Translations under genes and position numbers: made by a program
Shown here: positions 1 through 16,837 of the stretch, in pieces
Layout: each line of letters opens with the position of its first letter
Position numbering within the stretch: the first letter of the stretch is position 1
From: Flaccisagitta enflata
Taxonomy: Eukaryota > Chaetognatha > Sagittoidea > Aphragmophora
Direction of reading: 5' to 3'
Assembly: GCA_965153355.1 (NCBI GenBank)
Contig: OZ231126.1
Coordinates: forward strand, 80,166,001 to 80,230,000
Length of the DNA: 64,000 nucleotides
The notes under the pieces: model-generated
The model's database searches: none
What the model saw: the letters and a program-made list of their open reading frames with translations, nothing else
Told to the model about the DNA's origin: nothing

Positions 1-196
1 TGATACAATTAAAACAGAATATTGATAATAATTGATTTTTTGTCGAAAAGAAAGAAGAGGAAATCGCCACGTACTTACACTACATTTTTTTCAGTTGTTT
101 TCGTCCTCTTTCTCGTCTCATTCCCCCCCCCCCCCCCCGCGAGACTATCTCATCTTTCAGGGGGCGTTTCTTCTTTTCTTACATTATTTAATACAC

Positions 197-394
197 TTTT
201 TAGTCGCGTTCTACGCGACTCTACACCCCGCTATGTTGGTCCATCGGTCGGTCGGTTGGTCAGTTAGTCGGTCGGTTGGTTGGTCCCCTTTTTACTTTTT
301 CGCTTTTTGAGCTTACTGCTCCTGCCCCAATGCCCAAGTGACCTTCTCCAGCACTACTCCTGCCCACCCGCACGCGACTGGGGTAGCCGTGTAT
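197..394 (-). mobile_element. family A (Helentron/HINE-like) interspersed element
   Basis: TTTTTAGTCGCG then TTCTACGCGACTCTACACC forms the terminal hairpin. It is followed by GGTC/GGTT repeats and CTCCAGCACTACTCCTGCCC, and closes with GCACGCGACT-GGGGTAGCCGTG. The distal arm copy GCACGCGAC differs from the hairpin arm by one base. Confidence 0.5.
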
Positions 395-793
395 CTTTCA
401 ATTTCTTTCATCTTTTCTTTCTCTTCTTTCTTCTTCTTTTTTTCTTTTGTTCTCTCTTTTTTTTCGTGTTGCCTTCGGCGGCGTCCTTGTGAAGAAAAAG
501 ACGAAGACGACAGTTTGGCAATAGGAAGGTTGCAGCATCGACGTAGTGGCAGAAATGACAGGGGAGGGGGTTGGTAGGGGAGGGGGTGTGTAGCTTAGGG
601 GGATATTTGCGCCAGGGGTGATATGGCACGTCAGGTAGCTAGAGTTGGGAGAACTTATGTCGTGACTGTCGGAATCGACAGTCACACCCCATTGTGTCGA
701 TCAGTCGACATCATGGTCAAAAACCGTCACGACCTACTGACTGACAGACAAAGGAAAAGGTGAAGAAAAAGAGAGCGAGAGAGTCGTCTCACT

Positions 794-798
<5 letters not shown>
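395..798. other. unassigned
   Basis: Pyrimidine-rich to 480, then mixed sequence. GTCGGAATCGACAGTC at 668 is a small inverted repeat. No gene seen. Confidence 0.5.
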
Positions 799-2584
<1,786 letters not shown>

Positions 2585-2699
2585 TCTTCGGTGCTTCCGC
2601 GCAGGCAGTCCTTACAAAACGTCTTCCTAGTCTTTCTTTTACAAGAAGATTTCTCTTTCTTACAAGAATCTGAGTCACATTTGAAAAAATGAATATCTC

Positions 2700-2770
2700 A
2701 CCATTGGTCGATCGGTCTGTTGGTCGGTCTGTTGGTCGGTACGTCGGTCGTTTTATTGGTTGGGATGCGC
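2700..2770. repeat. GGTC/GGTT tetranucleotide tract
   Basis: GGTCGATCGGTCTGTTGGTC and so on, as seen beside family A hairpins; no hairpin is present here. Confidence 0.5.
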
Positions 2771-3121
2771 AGGCAAGAATCATTTGGCGTATTCTGCGGC
2801 TTGTATCTTCTCATTTGCCTGGTCACGGCTGGAGTCACATCAAAGGACCAAAAGGAAAGAGGAAAAAAAGAATGAAATAATAGATTAGAGGATGTGCGTG
2901 CACAGTCGCAATTTGTATGTGCATGCGCATCCACGTTTACCTGTTGATGAACGTACACGTGGCAACAGCACGAGTAATCAAGCGCGCGCACTCGGTAGCC
3001 GGACCCATCACGCGCACGCGCTCCAACGGCGCTGACAGGAAACCGGCGTGGAATGGAACGGAGAGACACACAGAAAAAAAATCCTCTCCTCATTTCTCTC
3101 TTTTTCTAGAGTTCATCGTCC

Positions 3122-3372
3122 GGGCAGCGGGTGGTGGTGGGAGGTGACGGGTGGTGGTGGGAGGTGACGGGTGATGGTGTGAGGTGACGGGTGGTGGTGT
3201 GAGATGACGGGTGATGGTGTGAGGTGACGGGTGATGGTGTGAGATGACGGGTGGTGGTGTGAGATGACGGGTGATGGTGGGAGGTGACGGGTGATGGTGT
3301 GAGATGACGGGTGATGGTGTGAGATGACGGGTGATGGTGTGAGATGACGGGTGATGGTGGGAGGTGACGGGC
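3122..3372 (+). repeat. 20-bp minisatellite, about 12 copies
   Basis: Units of the form GAGGTGACGGGTGGTGGTGG, alternating GTGGTGG/GATGGTGT and GAGGTG/GAGATG. Confidence 0.5.
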
Positions 3373-3639
3373 TTTGGTGGTGTTGAGAGGGGTAAGGTGG
3401 TGAGTACCTGAGGTTTAAATGTTGAGGTGATGAAAACCTTATAACTGAGGTTTCACTGTTAAGGTGGCGAGTAAGTAAGTTACTCTTGGCGAGGTTACAT
3501 GCTGGCTTTGGCAATGTTTTTTGGGGAAGTGGTGATCTAATGGTTAGTAATAGGTTGCTGATAGTGGCGGTGATGATAATGGTGGTGATGATGAGGAGAT
3601 GATATATGAGATGACTAAGGTGATGTAGGTAGTGGTGGG

Positions 3640-5630
3640 AGTTGTAAAAATGATGATGAAGAGTGGTGACAGTGGACAAAATGGTGATAAAGAGTGGTGA
3701 CAGTGGATGAAATGGTGATGAAGAGTGGTGACAGTGGACAAAATGGTAATGAAGAGTGGTGACAGTGGTTACAATGGTGATGAAGAGTGGTGACAGTGGA
3801 CAAAATTGTTATGAAGAGTGGTGACAGTGGACAAAATGGTGATGAAGAGTGGTAACAGTGGTAAAAATTGCGATGAAGAGTGGTGACAGTGGACAAAATG
3901 GTGATAAAGAGTGGTGACAGTGGATAAAATGGTGATGAAGAGTGGTGACAGTGGACAAAATGGTGATGAAGAGTGGTGATAGTGGACAAAATGGTGATGA
4001 AGAGTGGTAACAGTGGTAAAAATTGCGATGAAGAGTGGTGACAGTGGACAAAATGGTGATGAAGAGTGGTGACAATGGTTGAAATGGTGATGAAGAGTGG
4101 AGACAGTGGACAAAATGGTGATAAAGAGTGGTGACAGTGGATAAAATGGTGATGGAGAGTGATGAGAGTGGTTAAGACGGTGATAAAGAGTGGTGACAGT
4201 GGATAAAATGGTGATAAAGAGTGATGGCAGTGGTTAAAATGGTGATAAAGAGTGGTGACAGTGGATAAAATGGTGATGAAGAGTGGTGACAATGGTTGAA
4301 ATGGTGATGAAGAGTGGAGACAGTGGACAAAATGGAGATAAAGAGTGGTGGCAGTGGTTAAAATGGTGATAAAGAGTGGTGACAGTGGATAAAATGGTAA
4401 TAAAGAGTGGTGACAATGGATAAAATGGTGATAAAGAGTGGTGACAGTGGATAAAATGGTGATAAAGAGTGGTGACAGTGGATAAAATGGTGATAAAGAG
4501 TGGTGACAGTGGATAAAATGGTGATAAAGAGTGGTGACAGTGGTTAAAATGGTGATAAAAAGTTGTGACAGTGGATAAAATGGTGATAAAGAGCGGTGAC
4601 AGTGGATAAAATGGTGATGAAGAGTGGTGACAGTGGTTAAAATGGTGATGAAGAGTGGTGACAGTGGATAAAATGGTGATGAAGAGTGGTGACAGTGGAC
4701 AAAATGGTGATAAAGAGTGGTGACAGTGGATAAAATGGTGATGAAGAGTGGTGACAATGGTTGAAATGGTGATGAAGAGTGGAGACAGTGGACAAAATGG
4801 AGATAAAGAGTGGTGGCAGTGGTTAAAATGGTGATAAAGAGTGGTGACAGTGGATAAAATGGTAATAAAGAGTGGTGACAATGGATAAAATGGTGATAAA
4901 GAGTGTTGACAGTGGTTAAGATGGTGATAAAGAGTGGTGACAGTAGATAAAATGGTGATAAAGAGTGGTGACAGTGGATAAAATGGTGATAAAGAGTGGT
5001 GACAGTGGTTAAAATGGTGATAAAAAGTTGTGACAGTGGATAAAATGGTGATAAAGAGCGGTGACAGTGGATAAAATGGTGATGAAGAGTGGTGACAGTG
5101 GTTAAAATGGTGATGAAGAGTGGTGACAGTGGATAAAATGGTGATGAAGAGTGGTGACAGTGGATAAAATGGTGATGAAGAGTGGTGACAATGGTTGAAA
5201 TGGTGATGAAGAGTGGAGACAGTGGATAAAATGGTGATGAAGAGTGGTGACAGTGGTTAAGATGGTGATAAAGAGTGGTGACAGTGGATAAAATGGTGAT
5301 GAAGAGTGGTGACAGTGGATAAAATGGTGATGAAGAGTGGTGACAGTGGTTAAAATGGTGATGAAGAGTGGTGACAGTGGATAAAATGGTGATGAAGAGT
5401 GGTGACAGTGGATAAAATGGTGATGAAGAGTGGTGACAGTGGTTAAAATGGTGATGAAGAGTGGTGACAGTGGATAAAATGGTGATGAAGAGTGGTGACA
5501 GTGGATAAAATGGTGATGAAGAGTGGTGACAGTGGTTAAAATGGTGATGAAGAGTGGTGACAGTGGATAAAATGGTGATGAAGAGTGGTGACAGTGGTTA
5601 AGATGGTGATAAAGAGTGGTGACAGCGACG
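3640..5630 (+). repeat. 31-bp minisatellite, about 64 copies
   Basis: Units contain GATGAAGAGTGGTGACAGTG followed by GATAAAATGGT, with GTTAAAATGGT, GACAAAATGGT and GTTGAAATGGT variants. The period of 31 was checked at successive GTGGTGAC sites (5461, 5492). The first part is more diverged than the end. Long minus-strand frames here are by-products of the repeat. Confidence 0.5.
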
Positions 5631-6007
5631 CGACGGCTGCCGACGCGCCGTCGACGTTCTTTGTCTCGAATAATTTATGAGAATTATGAAAATGTAGAAA
5701 GGAAACGACGGAAGACAGCCAGCAAGTCGGAATAAAAAAGGAAAAGAAAAGGAAAAAGAAAAGGAAAAAAGAAATGGGAGAGAAAAGAGAAGAAAACAAA
5801 GGAAAGTTATAGAAAAGACAATGAAGACGACTGCAGAGCCGAATGAGTTCATGATACGGTTTAAGAAGAAGAATGTTGTTTGAAACGCAATCGGATAATG
5901 TTCTTTTGATTATCTTTTTTTATAGTAAGTATAGATAGAAAGGTATTAACAAAAAATGGAACCAAAAGCAATAAGCATTGAAAGTTACAAGGAAAGAACA
6001 GCCGCAA

Positions 6008-6472
<465 letters not shown>

Positions 6473-6615
6473 TTTCATCTTTGTCGATAATGATGTGTCT
6501 CAGGTTTTCCTATGTCACGTTTCTTTCCTTTTTCCCAAATGAAATGCAAAAAAAAAAAAAAAAAAAGGAATATACCAAAGAGAAACAACATGAATATAGA
6601 AAAAATCAATGACAA

Positions 6616-6833
<218 letters not shown>

Positions 6834-7198
6834 AAAGCAAAGGGGTGAAAAAAGAGAAGTTGATTTGATTAGAAAATTATTGATTGTTTGCTTCTGAACG
6901 TGATTTGCCTTTCAGATCAGCACTTTGAAGCTCTGAAAGCCGCATGAACGGGGATAACTAAGCTAAGCTCTTTTTCCCGCTTTTTTTTCCTTCACCTGGA
7001 AAATATGTACATGTGTCAGTGGCGTGAGCGTGTCCGGACATCCGTGTCTGAAACCACCACCTCCCTTTTTTATTCCTCGCAGTTTACTGTATTATTTCTA
7101 TCTGTGACGTTTTTTTTTCTCCCTGTGCTTGTGTCTGTTTGTCTGTCTCTCGAATTGTCTTACTAAATATCTCTGTCAATGTATTTCATCATGTCGGT

Positions 7199-7566
<368 letters not shown>

Positions 7567-7852
7567 TCATGCCCATACCCATACGGTATCTCTTTCTCTC
7601 CCGTCCTCATTCGTGGTCTTTATTCCTTTCCGTCGCCTGCGTTTGACCTCTGAGATTCTTTGGCATGACAATTGATTACAATCAACTTTTCATTTTTGCC
7701 ATTTTTGACATTCTCTTTTTCTTCTAACCTTTTCTCGCGACCTCCTCGATTGTTCAGCCCACATTTCTTCCAATCAAAAACTCTTTTTTTTTCCTTTCTG
7801 CTAAAAGGCGCCTCGGCGAAGCCCTTTTTTCTCTTTTAAAGACCTTCACGCG

Positions 7853-8220
<368 letters not shown>

Positions 8221-8699
8221 CGTACGTGCGTGCGTGTGTTTGTATGTGTGTGTTTGTATATGTGTGTGCTCGTGCACGAGTTTATATGTGTGTTATATTC
8301 GCGTATTAGTATTTTTATTCTGTTGATGGCGGGTTTTGGATACTCCCAGATGCGTAAAATCGGGGGTGTAACTTTTGGACAGTGTTTAGCAGGTTTACTC
8401 TTTTTTTCTTTTGGCCTTCTTTTTTTGATGTTGATTCTAGTTTTTTTTTTCTTCTTTTTATATCTATTACAAAATCTTTCCCTTTGTTTTCTTTTGTATT
8501 GAAAAAAAAGCATCTTTTCTATTTGTTGAGAGAAAAAGCTTCATCTTCTTTTTCTTCCTTTTCTTCTCTTTTGATTTGCTCTGTTTTCGGTCACAGTGAC
8601 TCTCTAAGGAGAACCGATAAAACCTATAAACTTTTTATTTCAACGCTGGTTTGATTCTTGTTTGAAAGTTATCTTAACGGGTTCTGGATTTTTTAAATC

Positions 8700-8815
<116 letters not shown>

Positions 8816-8925
8816 ATGTTTTTTCTTATTCTTTTCTCCTCATGCTATCCCAAAAAGGGAGAATCAATGATCTATATCAATTCAAACGTCATTGGCTAGT
8901 TTCTTTTAACGAATAATCAGTATAT

Positions 8926-9071
8926 AAACAAGGCCGGATACACGGCAAGGCAGTCGCGGACAGTTGGGCAAGGGCCGTAATGCAAAAACCACTCGAAATT
9001 TGAAATTATTTTGGACGAACCAGCCTACCGACCGACACAGCAAGGTATAGAGTCGCGTGTCCGCGACTAAA
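8926..9071 (+). mobile_element. family A interspersed element, GTCCGCGAC type
   Basis: Starts AAACAAGGCCGGATACACGG, with GTCGCGGAC at 8953, and ends with hairpin AGTCGCGTGTCCGCGACT (9051-9068) then AAAG. The 5' word is the exact reverse complement of the 3' arm. Confidence 0.5.
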
Positions 9072-9767
9072 GATGGATATGCCACACCTCCGCACCTCCC
9101 CTTCGTGGGGGGAAGGCCTTACCCCCCCCCCCCCAACACACATATTTGTTTGAATTCATTCAGTGAGTAGCCATTGAAAATATCTACAACTTCTCAGAAC
9201 AAAATAACAATCTCCAAAGCCCCAAGTGATCTCCCATCAATTTTCTTTATCGGAAAGCGATGTTCACGCTCGTCAAGAGTGAAGGCTGTAAATCTGTATA
9301 CACGAAATCAGGGAGAATAAATGTCTTTGCGTTGGAGTTTGATTGTGTTTTTGTGTTTGTTTAAGTTTGTATGAATGTGTTTAATGATGATCATAACGCT
9401 GTAAATTCCTTCGTGTCCCAAAGGACTGTGAGCCGTGGAGCCTGGTCTTGCCCCGGGCGGCGAATTCGAGGCACCTCGCAAGTGAATGAGTTCAGCTTGA
9501 ATAAAGGAGAGATACTTTGTTAAATTGAATGACTTACAGATATTTCTTTTTTTTGAAAAAATATATATATGAAGTGATACATCGCTACACTGCATCCGCC
9601 AGTAAGGCATTCCCACCAATCACGCAAACTTGTAAGAGATTTTGTAGTTATCTATGACAGGTGGAACAACATCCCTCACTATACCCAAACTAAAAATATG
9701 GAAGAGGGCCTTGTGAGCCCTCACTGACTAGTTACTACTACATCATCCTCCTAGTTTTCCATTTAGC

Positions 9768-9935
<168 letters not shown>

Positions 9936-10248
9936 GGCAATGAGGCACCTTCATTGAAAGAAGTAATTTTGCTCTGTCCCTTGACTTGCTCCCTAGTGAA
10001 GCTCTACTGTATTCACGAGACACATTTGAGATGTTTATTTCTTCAATCCTTGCTCGGTGTTTTGTTAGAAACACTTGGAGTTATGATAGTACCCAATTTA
10101 TAAAGATAAACACAGACACCTGATAAAAATATTGCACTCACACACCGACGACATTATGAAGAGAAAAGTCAATTCCATATTCCTTTGTACTAAGAAAAGA
10201 AACGGTTCACCGAAGACAGACGCTGAAAAAGAAAACCGTATGAATTAT

Positions 10249-10464
10249 AACAAGGCCGGATACACGGCTACCCAAGTCGCGTGCGGGTGGGCAGGGGCCA
10301 TAACTGAGGTCAGTGGAACATTTGGGCAGGAGCAGTAAGGCGAAAAAAACCATTAACGCCGAAAAAGTAAAATGTGACGGACGGATGGACAGACCGACGG
10401 ACCGACGGACCGACGGACCGACCGACAAAGCGGGGTGTAGAGTCACGTAGCACGCGACTAAAAA
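10249..10464 (+). mobile_element. family A interspersed element, GCACGCGAC type
   Basis: AACAAGGCCGGATACACGGC, GTCGCGTGC at 10276, GGGTGGGCAGGGGC, GACG/GACC tetranucleotides (10378-10425), and a hairpin AGTCACGTAGCACGCGACT (10441-10459) with one mispaired position, then AAAAA. Confidence 0.5.
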
Positions 10465-10580
10465 CAGAAAATAAAAGGAAAATGGAAGTTCATGAGGAAG
10501 ATATGAGACGCGCAAATCTACGAGGGATGAACATCTCATAACAAAAAACACGGTGCGAAAACAAAACATCAAAATGAGAA

Positions 10581-10623
<43 letters not shown>

Positions 10624-10771
10624 GATGTTATTTCATTCTATTTCCCCTCTCTTTTTCCTTTTCACTCTATATCTTACCTTTCTCTGTTAACCAAGAATGA
10701 ACTGTCATCACCTTATTCAGACAACAAACTCGAAAGGAGACTCTGGCTTTGTCGTTTTTCTTTTCTTATAC

Positions 10772-10980
10772 TTTTTAGTCGCGTCCACGCGACTCTACAC
10801 CCCGCTTTGTCGGTCCGTCCGTCGGTTGGTCGGTCACACTTTACTTTTTTTATCAATTTCATTTCTTTAGGGCATTTTAGGTCATATAAGAATATGATAA
10901 GTCATTTTAAGTAATTCCAAGTCATTCTAAGTCATTTTGAATGTAAGTCTCGCACGCGACTTATAGGTGTTGGCCTTGTT
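10772..10980 (-). mobile_element. family A interspersed element with GTCATTTTAA repeats
   Basis: Hairpin AGTCGCGTCCACGCGACT (10777-10794), CTACACCCCGC, GGTC repeats, a 10-11-bp GTCATTTTAAG-type array, then GCACGCGACTTATAGGTGTT, GGCCTTGTT. Confidence 0.5.
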
Positions 10981-11033
10981 TTCTCTTATTTCAGTACTTT
11001 TTTCGTTTCTTTGCGTCTTTCGCTTCTTATTCC

Positions 11034-11560
<527 letters not shown>

Positions 11561-11644
11561 TGATTTAGAATTTTAGATTTCTGTTAGAGTTCTTCTTAAA
11601 GCTTTCCTCTTTAACCTTTGAATGTAATGGGCGTAAATGGATAG

Positions 11645-11648
<4 letters not shown>

Positions 11649-11720
<72 letters not shown>
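11649..11720. repeat. (AG)n microsatellite
   Basis: About 36 AG units. Confidence 0.5.
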
Positions 11721-11723
<3 letters not shown>

Positions 11724-12067
11724 AGGGAAGAGCATTGACAACAGTGGGGGTGAAAAGAATTGACACGTGTGTGGGGGATTAAAACAGAACATTACATCAT
11801 GAGGGAGACAAGCAACAACAGCTCCTTTCTAAGCCGAGAGAAAGTTCACCACCAGCACTTTTCACCATTACTGAAGTCAACATACGTGATTCGATTACTG
11901 ATATTTGAATATCTGAAACAGTGAATTTTACTTAATATGATATTAACGCTTTCCCATATAACAAATATATTGTTTTTAAGTTTATGTATTGAAATATTGG
12001 AAAACAATAGCAGCTTCTTTTGAAAGTTTTATCAAACTGCTTTTTTTTCTCGCACTGAGATTGACCA

Positions 12068-12307
12068 AGGGACGCGGGGTCACAGTATCGTTGCGGACGG
12101 GTGGAGAGGGACATACAACCCCCATCCATACCCTCCTCTGCCCCATGCTCACTCACACACAGAGAAAATCATACCTGCAGCGTCATGATGCGCATTTTCA
12201 CAATTTTTGACCCATTCCCCATGGACCAATGGACGGATGGACCAACGGACCGACAAACTGACGGACGGTCAAAGCCTCTTATGGAGTTGCGTGTCTGCAA
12301 CTAGAAA
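12068..12307 (+). mobile_element. family A interspersed element, GTTGCGGAC type
   Basis: GGGTCACAGTATC, GTTGCGGAC at 12090, GACGGACC-type tetranucleotides, hairpin AGTTGCGTGTCTGCAACT (12285-12302). One base of the arm differs from the perfect complement. Confidence 0.5.
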
Positions 12308-13540
12308 AACTGTGATGTGAGTAATGAAATGCTCGTCTCGACAGCCGGATTTCAGTTATGTATCGAGTTTCTTGACTTATAACGTCCTAATCTTTCTCTC
12401 TCTTCCATTATCATTTGAAAATCAGAAACTTTCAAGAATCTCTCTGTTTGTCTTTCTTAGAAAATAAACGGATGAATGTTTTGTTGAAAAATTAAAGATA
12501 AAGAAGGAGAGGGAGGGGGGGGGAAGGAATATTTTAGCACTGACGTGTAAGAAAAAAAAATGTTCCGTCAAACTTAGAAATTTGGAGAAAAATCAAAAAC
12601 GCGTTTTTTTTTTGCTCATTAGTGTTTAAGTAATTAAGTATTCTCTTTAGTAAGTCCAAGTCACGATACACAATATCCGCCCCTTTGATTTTTCAAGCTG
12701 GGTCATATCAGTTAAGCCGCTTATTTTCCCTCTTTTCCTTCTCAGAAGAAAGTTGTATTTTTTAAAACATTTTTTTTTGTAAAAGTGGTTAAAAAAAAAC
12801 ATAAACTGCCCGATACGAACTATTAACGTCATTTGCCGCTTAAAAATGGTTCTAATCTGGCTTAAACAAATGAAATCTTTTGTTCAAAAAGCGAGAAAGA
12901 GAAGAAATTCAATATGAGTGTTCATCCAGCTTTCAATGTCTTGTAGAAAACTTCTCAAATTTCTCTTTTTTTCTGAGAGAGACACTCTGAAAGGCTGAGA
13001 GGATAGATTTGGAGAAAGGGGGTGGGGGAGGGGGTGGGGGTTGAGAGTGGAGAAAATGAGGTCGTTGACTTTTTATTTAGGACCCGGCCTAAAGATCGAT
13101 TGAATGCGATTGATTGCTCTCTCACATTTACCTGTCATGAACTAAGGAAAGCTTTGTGATAACTTGATAAGTAGTAACTATGTTATGAAATTGAACTCAC
13201 TGCACAATCGAACCGTCCGTTTTTTAACGACACAGAAAATTCCTTTCAGCTATCCATTCTCTACTTTCACTCCGGCTCCCTCCCCCCCCCACCTCAGGTA
13301 TACCATAGCCTCTCTGAACTGAACCCCTGCCTTTCCAAGCACTTCAACTCTTCCCCTAACCCCCGCCTCTTAAATCACTGATTCTCCATCCAACCCCACT
13401 CGCCTATCAATTCAGTGTTTAGAGAGATGCGAGGTGGAAAAGTGAAGAGGCTCATCTTGAGCTTTGTTTACGAAGCAGTTTGAAATGAAACTGACGGACG
13501 AGATGAAGTGGTTATGATGTTATCGGAACTCCTCCAAATG
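12308..13540. other. unassigned AT-rich stretch
   Basis: Homopolymer runs and a G-rich patch (13019-13045); nothing coding supported. Confidence 0.5.
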
Positions 13541-13544
13541 CAGT

Positions 13545-13850
13545 AGTTGGAAGCTGTTGTAATGAAGTAGTTGGAAGTTGTTGATGTTGTTGTTGTAATG
13601 AAGTAGTTGGAAGCTGTTGTAATGAAGTAGTTGGAAGCTGTTGTAATGAAGTAGTTGGAAGCTGTTGTAATGAAGTAGTTGTAAGCTATCAAAATGAAGT
13701 AGTTGAAATTTGTTACAATGCAGTAGTTGGAAGCTATCAAAATGCAGATGTTGAAATCTGTAGCAGTAAAGTGGTTGGAAACTAACAAAATGAAGTACTT
13801 GGAAGCTATCGAATGAACAAGTTGGAAGCTGCTTCGTTGAAGTTTTCGAT
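13545..13850 (+). repeat. 24-bp minisatellite
   Basis: AATGAAGTAGTTGGAAGCTG followed by TTGT, near perfect in the first units, then drifting (GTAAGCTATCAAAATG, AAATTTGTTACAATG). Confidence 0.5.
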
Positions 13851-13907
13851 GCTTGGTTTTGAAGTGGGTCACAAACAAAACAAATAAAAGTGAGCCACAT
13901 GTCACTA

Positions 13908-14004
13908 GTTTTTTAGCTGTGTCCCTTGGTTGGTCGGTCGGGTAACGCATTCGTTCAACAATCCACACTGCGCACCTACATGGCCCACTTGGCCTTGCTA
14001 TTTA
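13908..14004 (-). mobile_element. possible degraded family A fragment
   Basis: TTTTTTAGCTGTGTCCC, GGTTGGTCGGTCGGG, then GCGCACCTACATGGCCCACT and TGGCCTTGCTATT, resembling family A layout but without an intact hairpin. It abuts the Tc1/mariner-like element. Confidence 0.5.
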
Positions 14005-14010
14005 ACCTCT

Positions 14011-14572
14011 TAACAGGTCTCACATACTTAGGCGGAAAAGTAAAATGATCAATATAGATAGTAAATGGAGATAGCTAAGACTTAGCATTTTGACGTAGCA
14101 AAGCGATGTTTGCGACTATATCCAGCATGTAGGGCGTGATGGAGGGTGTTTTACCTAAGTTGAGGTGTCAGATTATTGCTGATTTTTACGGGGAAAATGT
14201 AGCAAAGTGGAGGACGTTTACCGTTGGTCATTTTAAGAAGATAGATTTAAAAAAAAACGCCATTTGTGGTGTAATGCAGTTGGTGGATGCAGTAGAGTCA
14301 GTCACGCAGAAAAAAACCGCCTAAGTTGACAATAGCGGAGGAATTGATGGGAAGGTCAAGCATCAACAATAAGAAGAGCGTTTCAATCTCGAATTAGCAT
14401 GTTTACGTTCATTAGGGGATAGCCTTTCACTTTTTTGGGCATTTTTTACATCACGTTGATAAAGTGAACATGAATTAGTGATATACATCGCTTGGATTGA
14501 TTTCATCTCCATTTTTGAAGCTCTTTTCAACGGGCATTCATCTCTTTCCGCCTTATTTTGTGAGACCTGTTA
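14011..14572 (+). mobile_element. TA-flanked Tc1/mariner-like element, internally deleted
   Basis: The left end, TA-ACAGGTCTCACA, then CTTAGGCGGAAA, is mirrored at the right end (TTTCCGCCTTATTTTG then TGTGAGACCTGT-TA). The inverted repeats are about 28 bp with few mismatches and each end abuts a TA, the target duplicated by the Tc1/mariner superfamily. At about 560 bp it is far shorter than an autonomous element but still contains a broken transposase-like segment. Confidence 0.5.
14115..14398 (+). pseudogene. transposase N-terminal helix-turn-helix remnant, frameshifted
   Basis: One frame gives IADFYGENVAKW-TFTVGHFKKIDLKK-AI-GVMQLVDAVESVTQKK. A shift near 14310 continues with KPPKLTIAEELMGRSSINNKKSVSISN. 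The pattern (tVxHFkkmGlkksaiYrvmqr...esVtrKkGsGRP...NNKKgVS) resembles the DNA-binding N-terminus of Tc1/mariner-type transposases. The catalytic DDE/D part is missing. It lies between matched terminal inverted repeats, which independently supports a transposon origin. Family recognition is from memory. Confidence 0.5.
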
Positions 14573-14834
14573 CATGGAATGTGTCTCCAACGTTGATGTT
14601 AGCTGAGCTTGTTACTGATTTTGTAATGCTACACTGGCATCAATGATAAATATGATGCATTTAACTCATTGTCATCCATACCATTCCATGTGATTCTTAA
14701 CCAGTGCTTGCATCATGAATTTGTCTTCTTTTTTTCTGATTTTCTTCCATTCTTTTTATATTTGCTTTTGTTTCTTTCATGCCGATAAAGGCTCAGCATC
14801 TCTAAGCAAAATTTGGAGATTGGAGAATCTCTCT

Positions 14835-15679
<845 letters not shown>

Positions 15680-16177
15680 TCTTCTGTCAGCCTCAAATTT
15701 ATAGCATTTCATTGGTGACACAGCCAGTCATGAAACAACACATCGACAGGATTTCAATCGTGCTCTTTAACAAGTATTTCGGGAGGCATGTCACGTATCA
15801 TGAGATTCACGTATCGTGAGAGTCACATGGTCAAACTTCGGTTAGCGGATGAGGGAAAGTCATGACTCCCCATATCATCATCGTTGTAGTGTGACGATCA
15901 TGTGGCTTCGTCTCGCGTGTGTCTTGTCACCCTCGAAAGACATTCATGAATCTATGTGATGGTCACGTGATATCTTTCTCTCTTTTCCTCGTTACTTCTG
16001 CTTTCCCTTCTTCGATTTTCTCCTTCGTCATCTTTCTGGCTCGTTATTATCTGGGTTGTTATCTTTTAGCGACCTAGATATCCTTTCCATCTCTTTCTCG
16101 TCACTGCACCGGGTGGTTGTCGGCTTTTCTGCTGTAGTCCAACTTAGAGCCAGAGTTTCGCGCCCAATGTCACCGGG

Positions 16178-16275
16178 ACGTCGTCGTCATCGTCGTCATC
16201 GTCGTCGTCGTTGTCATCGCCGCCATCGTCGACACCGTCACCATCGTCGACATCGTCATCATCGTCGTCGCTATC
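16178..16275. repeat. degenerate CGTCGT/CATCGT array
   Basis: CGTCGTCATCGTCGTCATCG and variants, about 95 bp. Confidence 0.5.
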
Positions 16276-16461
16276 GAGCCTCGATCTGATATGATATGAG
16301 AAAGCGGGCGGATTATTGAAATACATATCCAAAGTTGCCAAAAAGAAACCCAAATATGGTCACGTTTTGATTTCGCTTTTGTTGTGGAAAGAACAAAAGA
16401 AGAATCTCACGTCTTCTCTTTGATACTCATAACATCTCAACCGTTCAACCCCATCTGAAGC

Positions 16462-16637
16462 TTTTTAGTCGCGAAGTCCTGACTCTAGAACTTGCTATGT
16501 CGGTCGGTCAGTCGTTTGGTCTGTCGGTTGGTTGGTCGATTAATCGCTCTGTCACAAAAACAAAATGTAAGCGTCTTTTCGCTATTCCGCTCCTGCTCAC
16601 CCGTCCGCGACTGGGGGGAGTGTATACGGCCTTGTTT
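16462..16637 (-). mobile_element. family A interspersed element, degraded hairpin
   Basis: TTTTTAGTCGCGAAGTCCTG, GGTCGGTCAGTCG repeats, CTCCTGCTCACCCGTCCGCG then ACGGCCTTGTTTTT. The arm copy is GTCCGCGAC; the terminal hairpin has decayed. Confidence 0.5.
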
Positions 16638-16837
16638 TTCAACAGCCCCCCTTCCCATCTCCCTCAGTTCTATGAGGTAATTACAAACCTACATTTTAAA
16701 ATCAACTACGCCTAAGTATCATAACGGTGATCAGCAAAATCTACTCTCATTGTTTTGTCCATATCCTTACTCGACTTAAGTCCGGATCCTCGTTAGCTTC
16801 AGCCATCGCCTCGATTTTCCTCTTCACCCCCCCCCCC

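Noticed and set aside
3615-4881. Minus-strand frames of 215-380 codons rich in His, Ser, Phe
   Set aside because: Read-through of the 31-bp minisatellite; the same peptide appears in all three frames.
3640-5630. Regular 31-bp repeats resembling a CRISPR array
   Set aside because: Repeats are contiguous with no unique spacers, and the genome is eukaryotic.
15780-15960. CACGTATC and GTCACGTG words as a regulatory cluster
   Set aside because: Few, irregular, and no adjacent gene; cannot be separated from chance.
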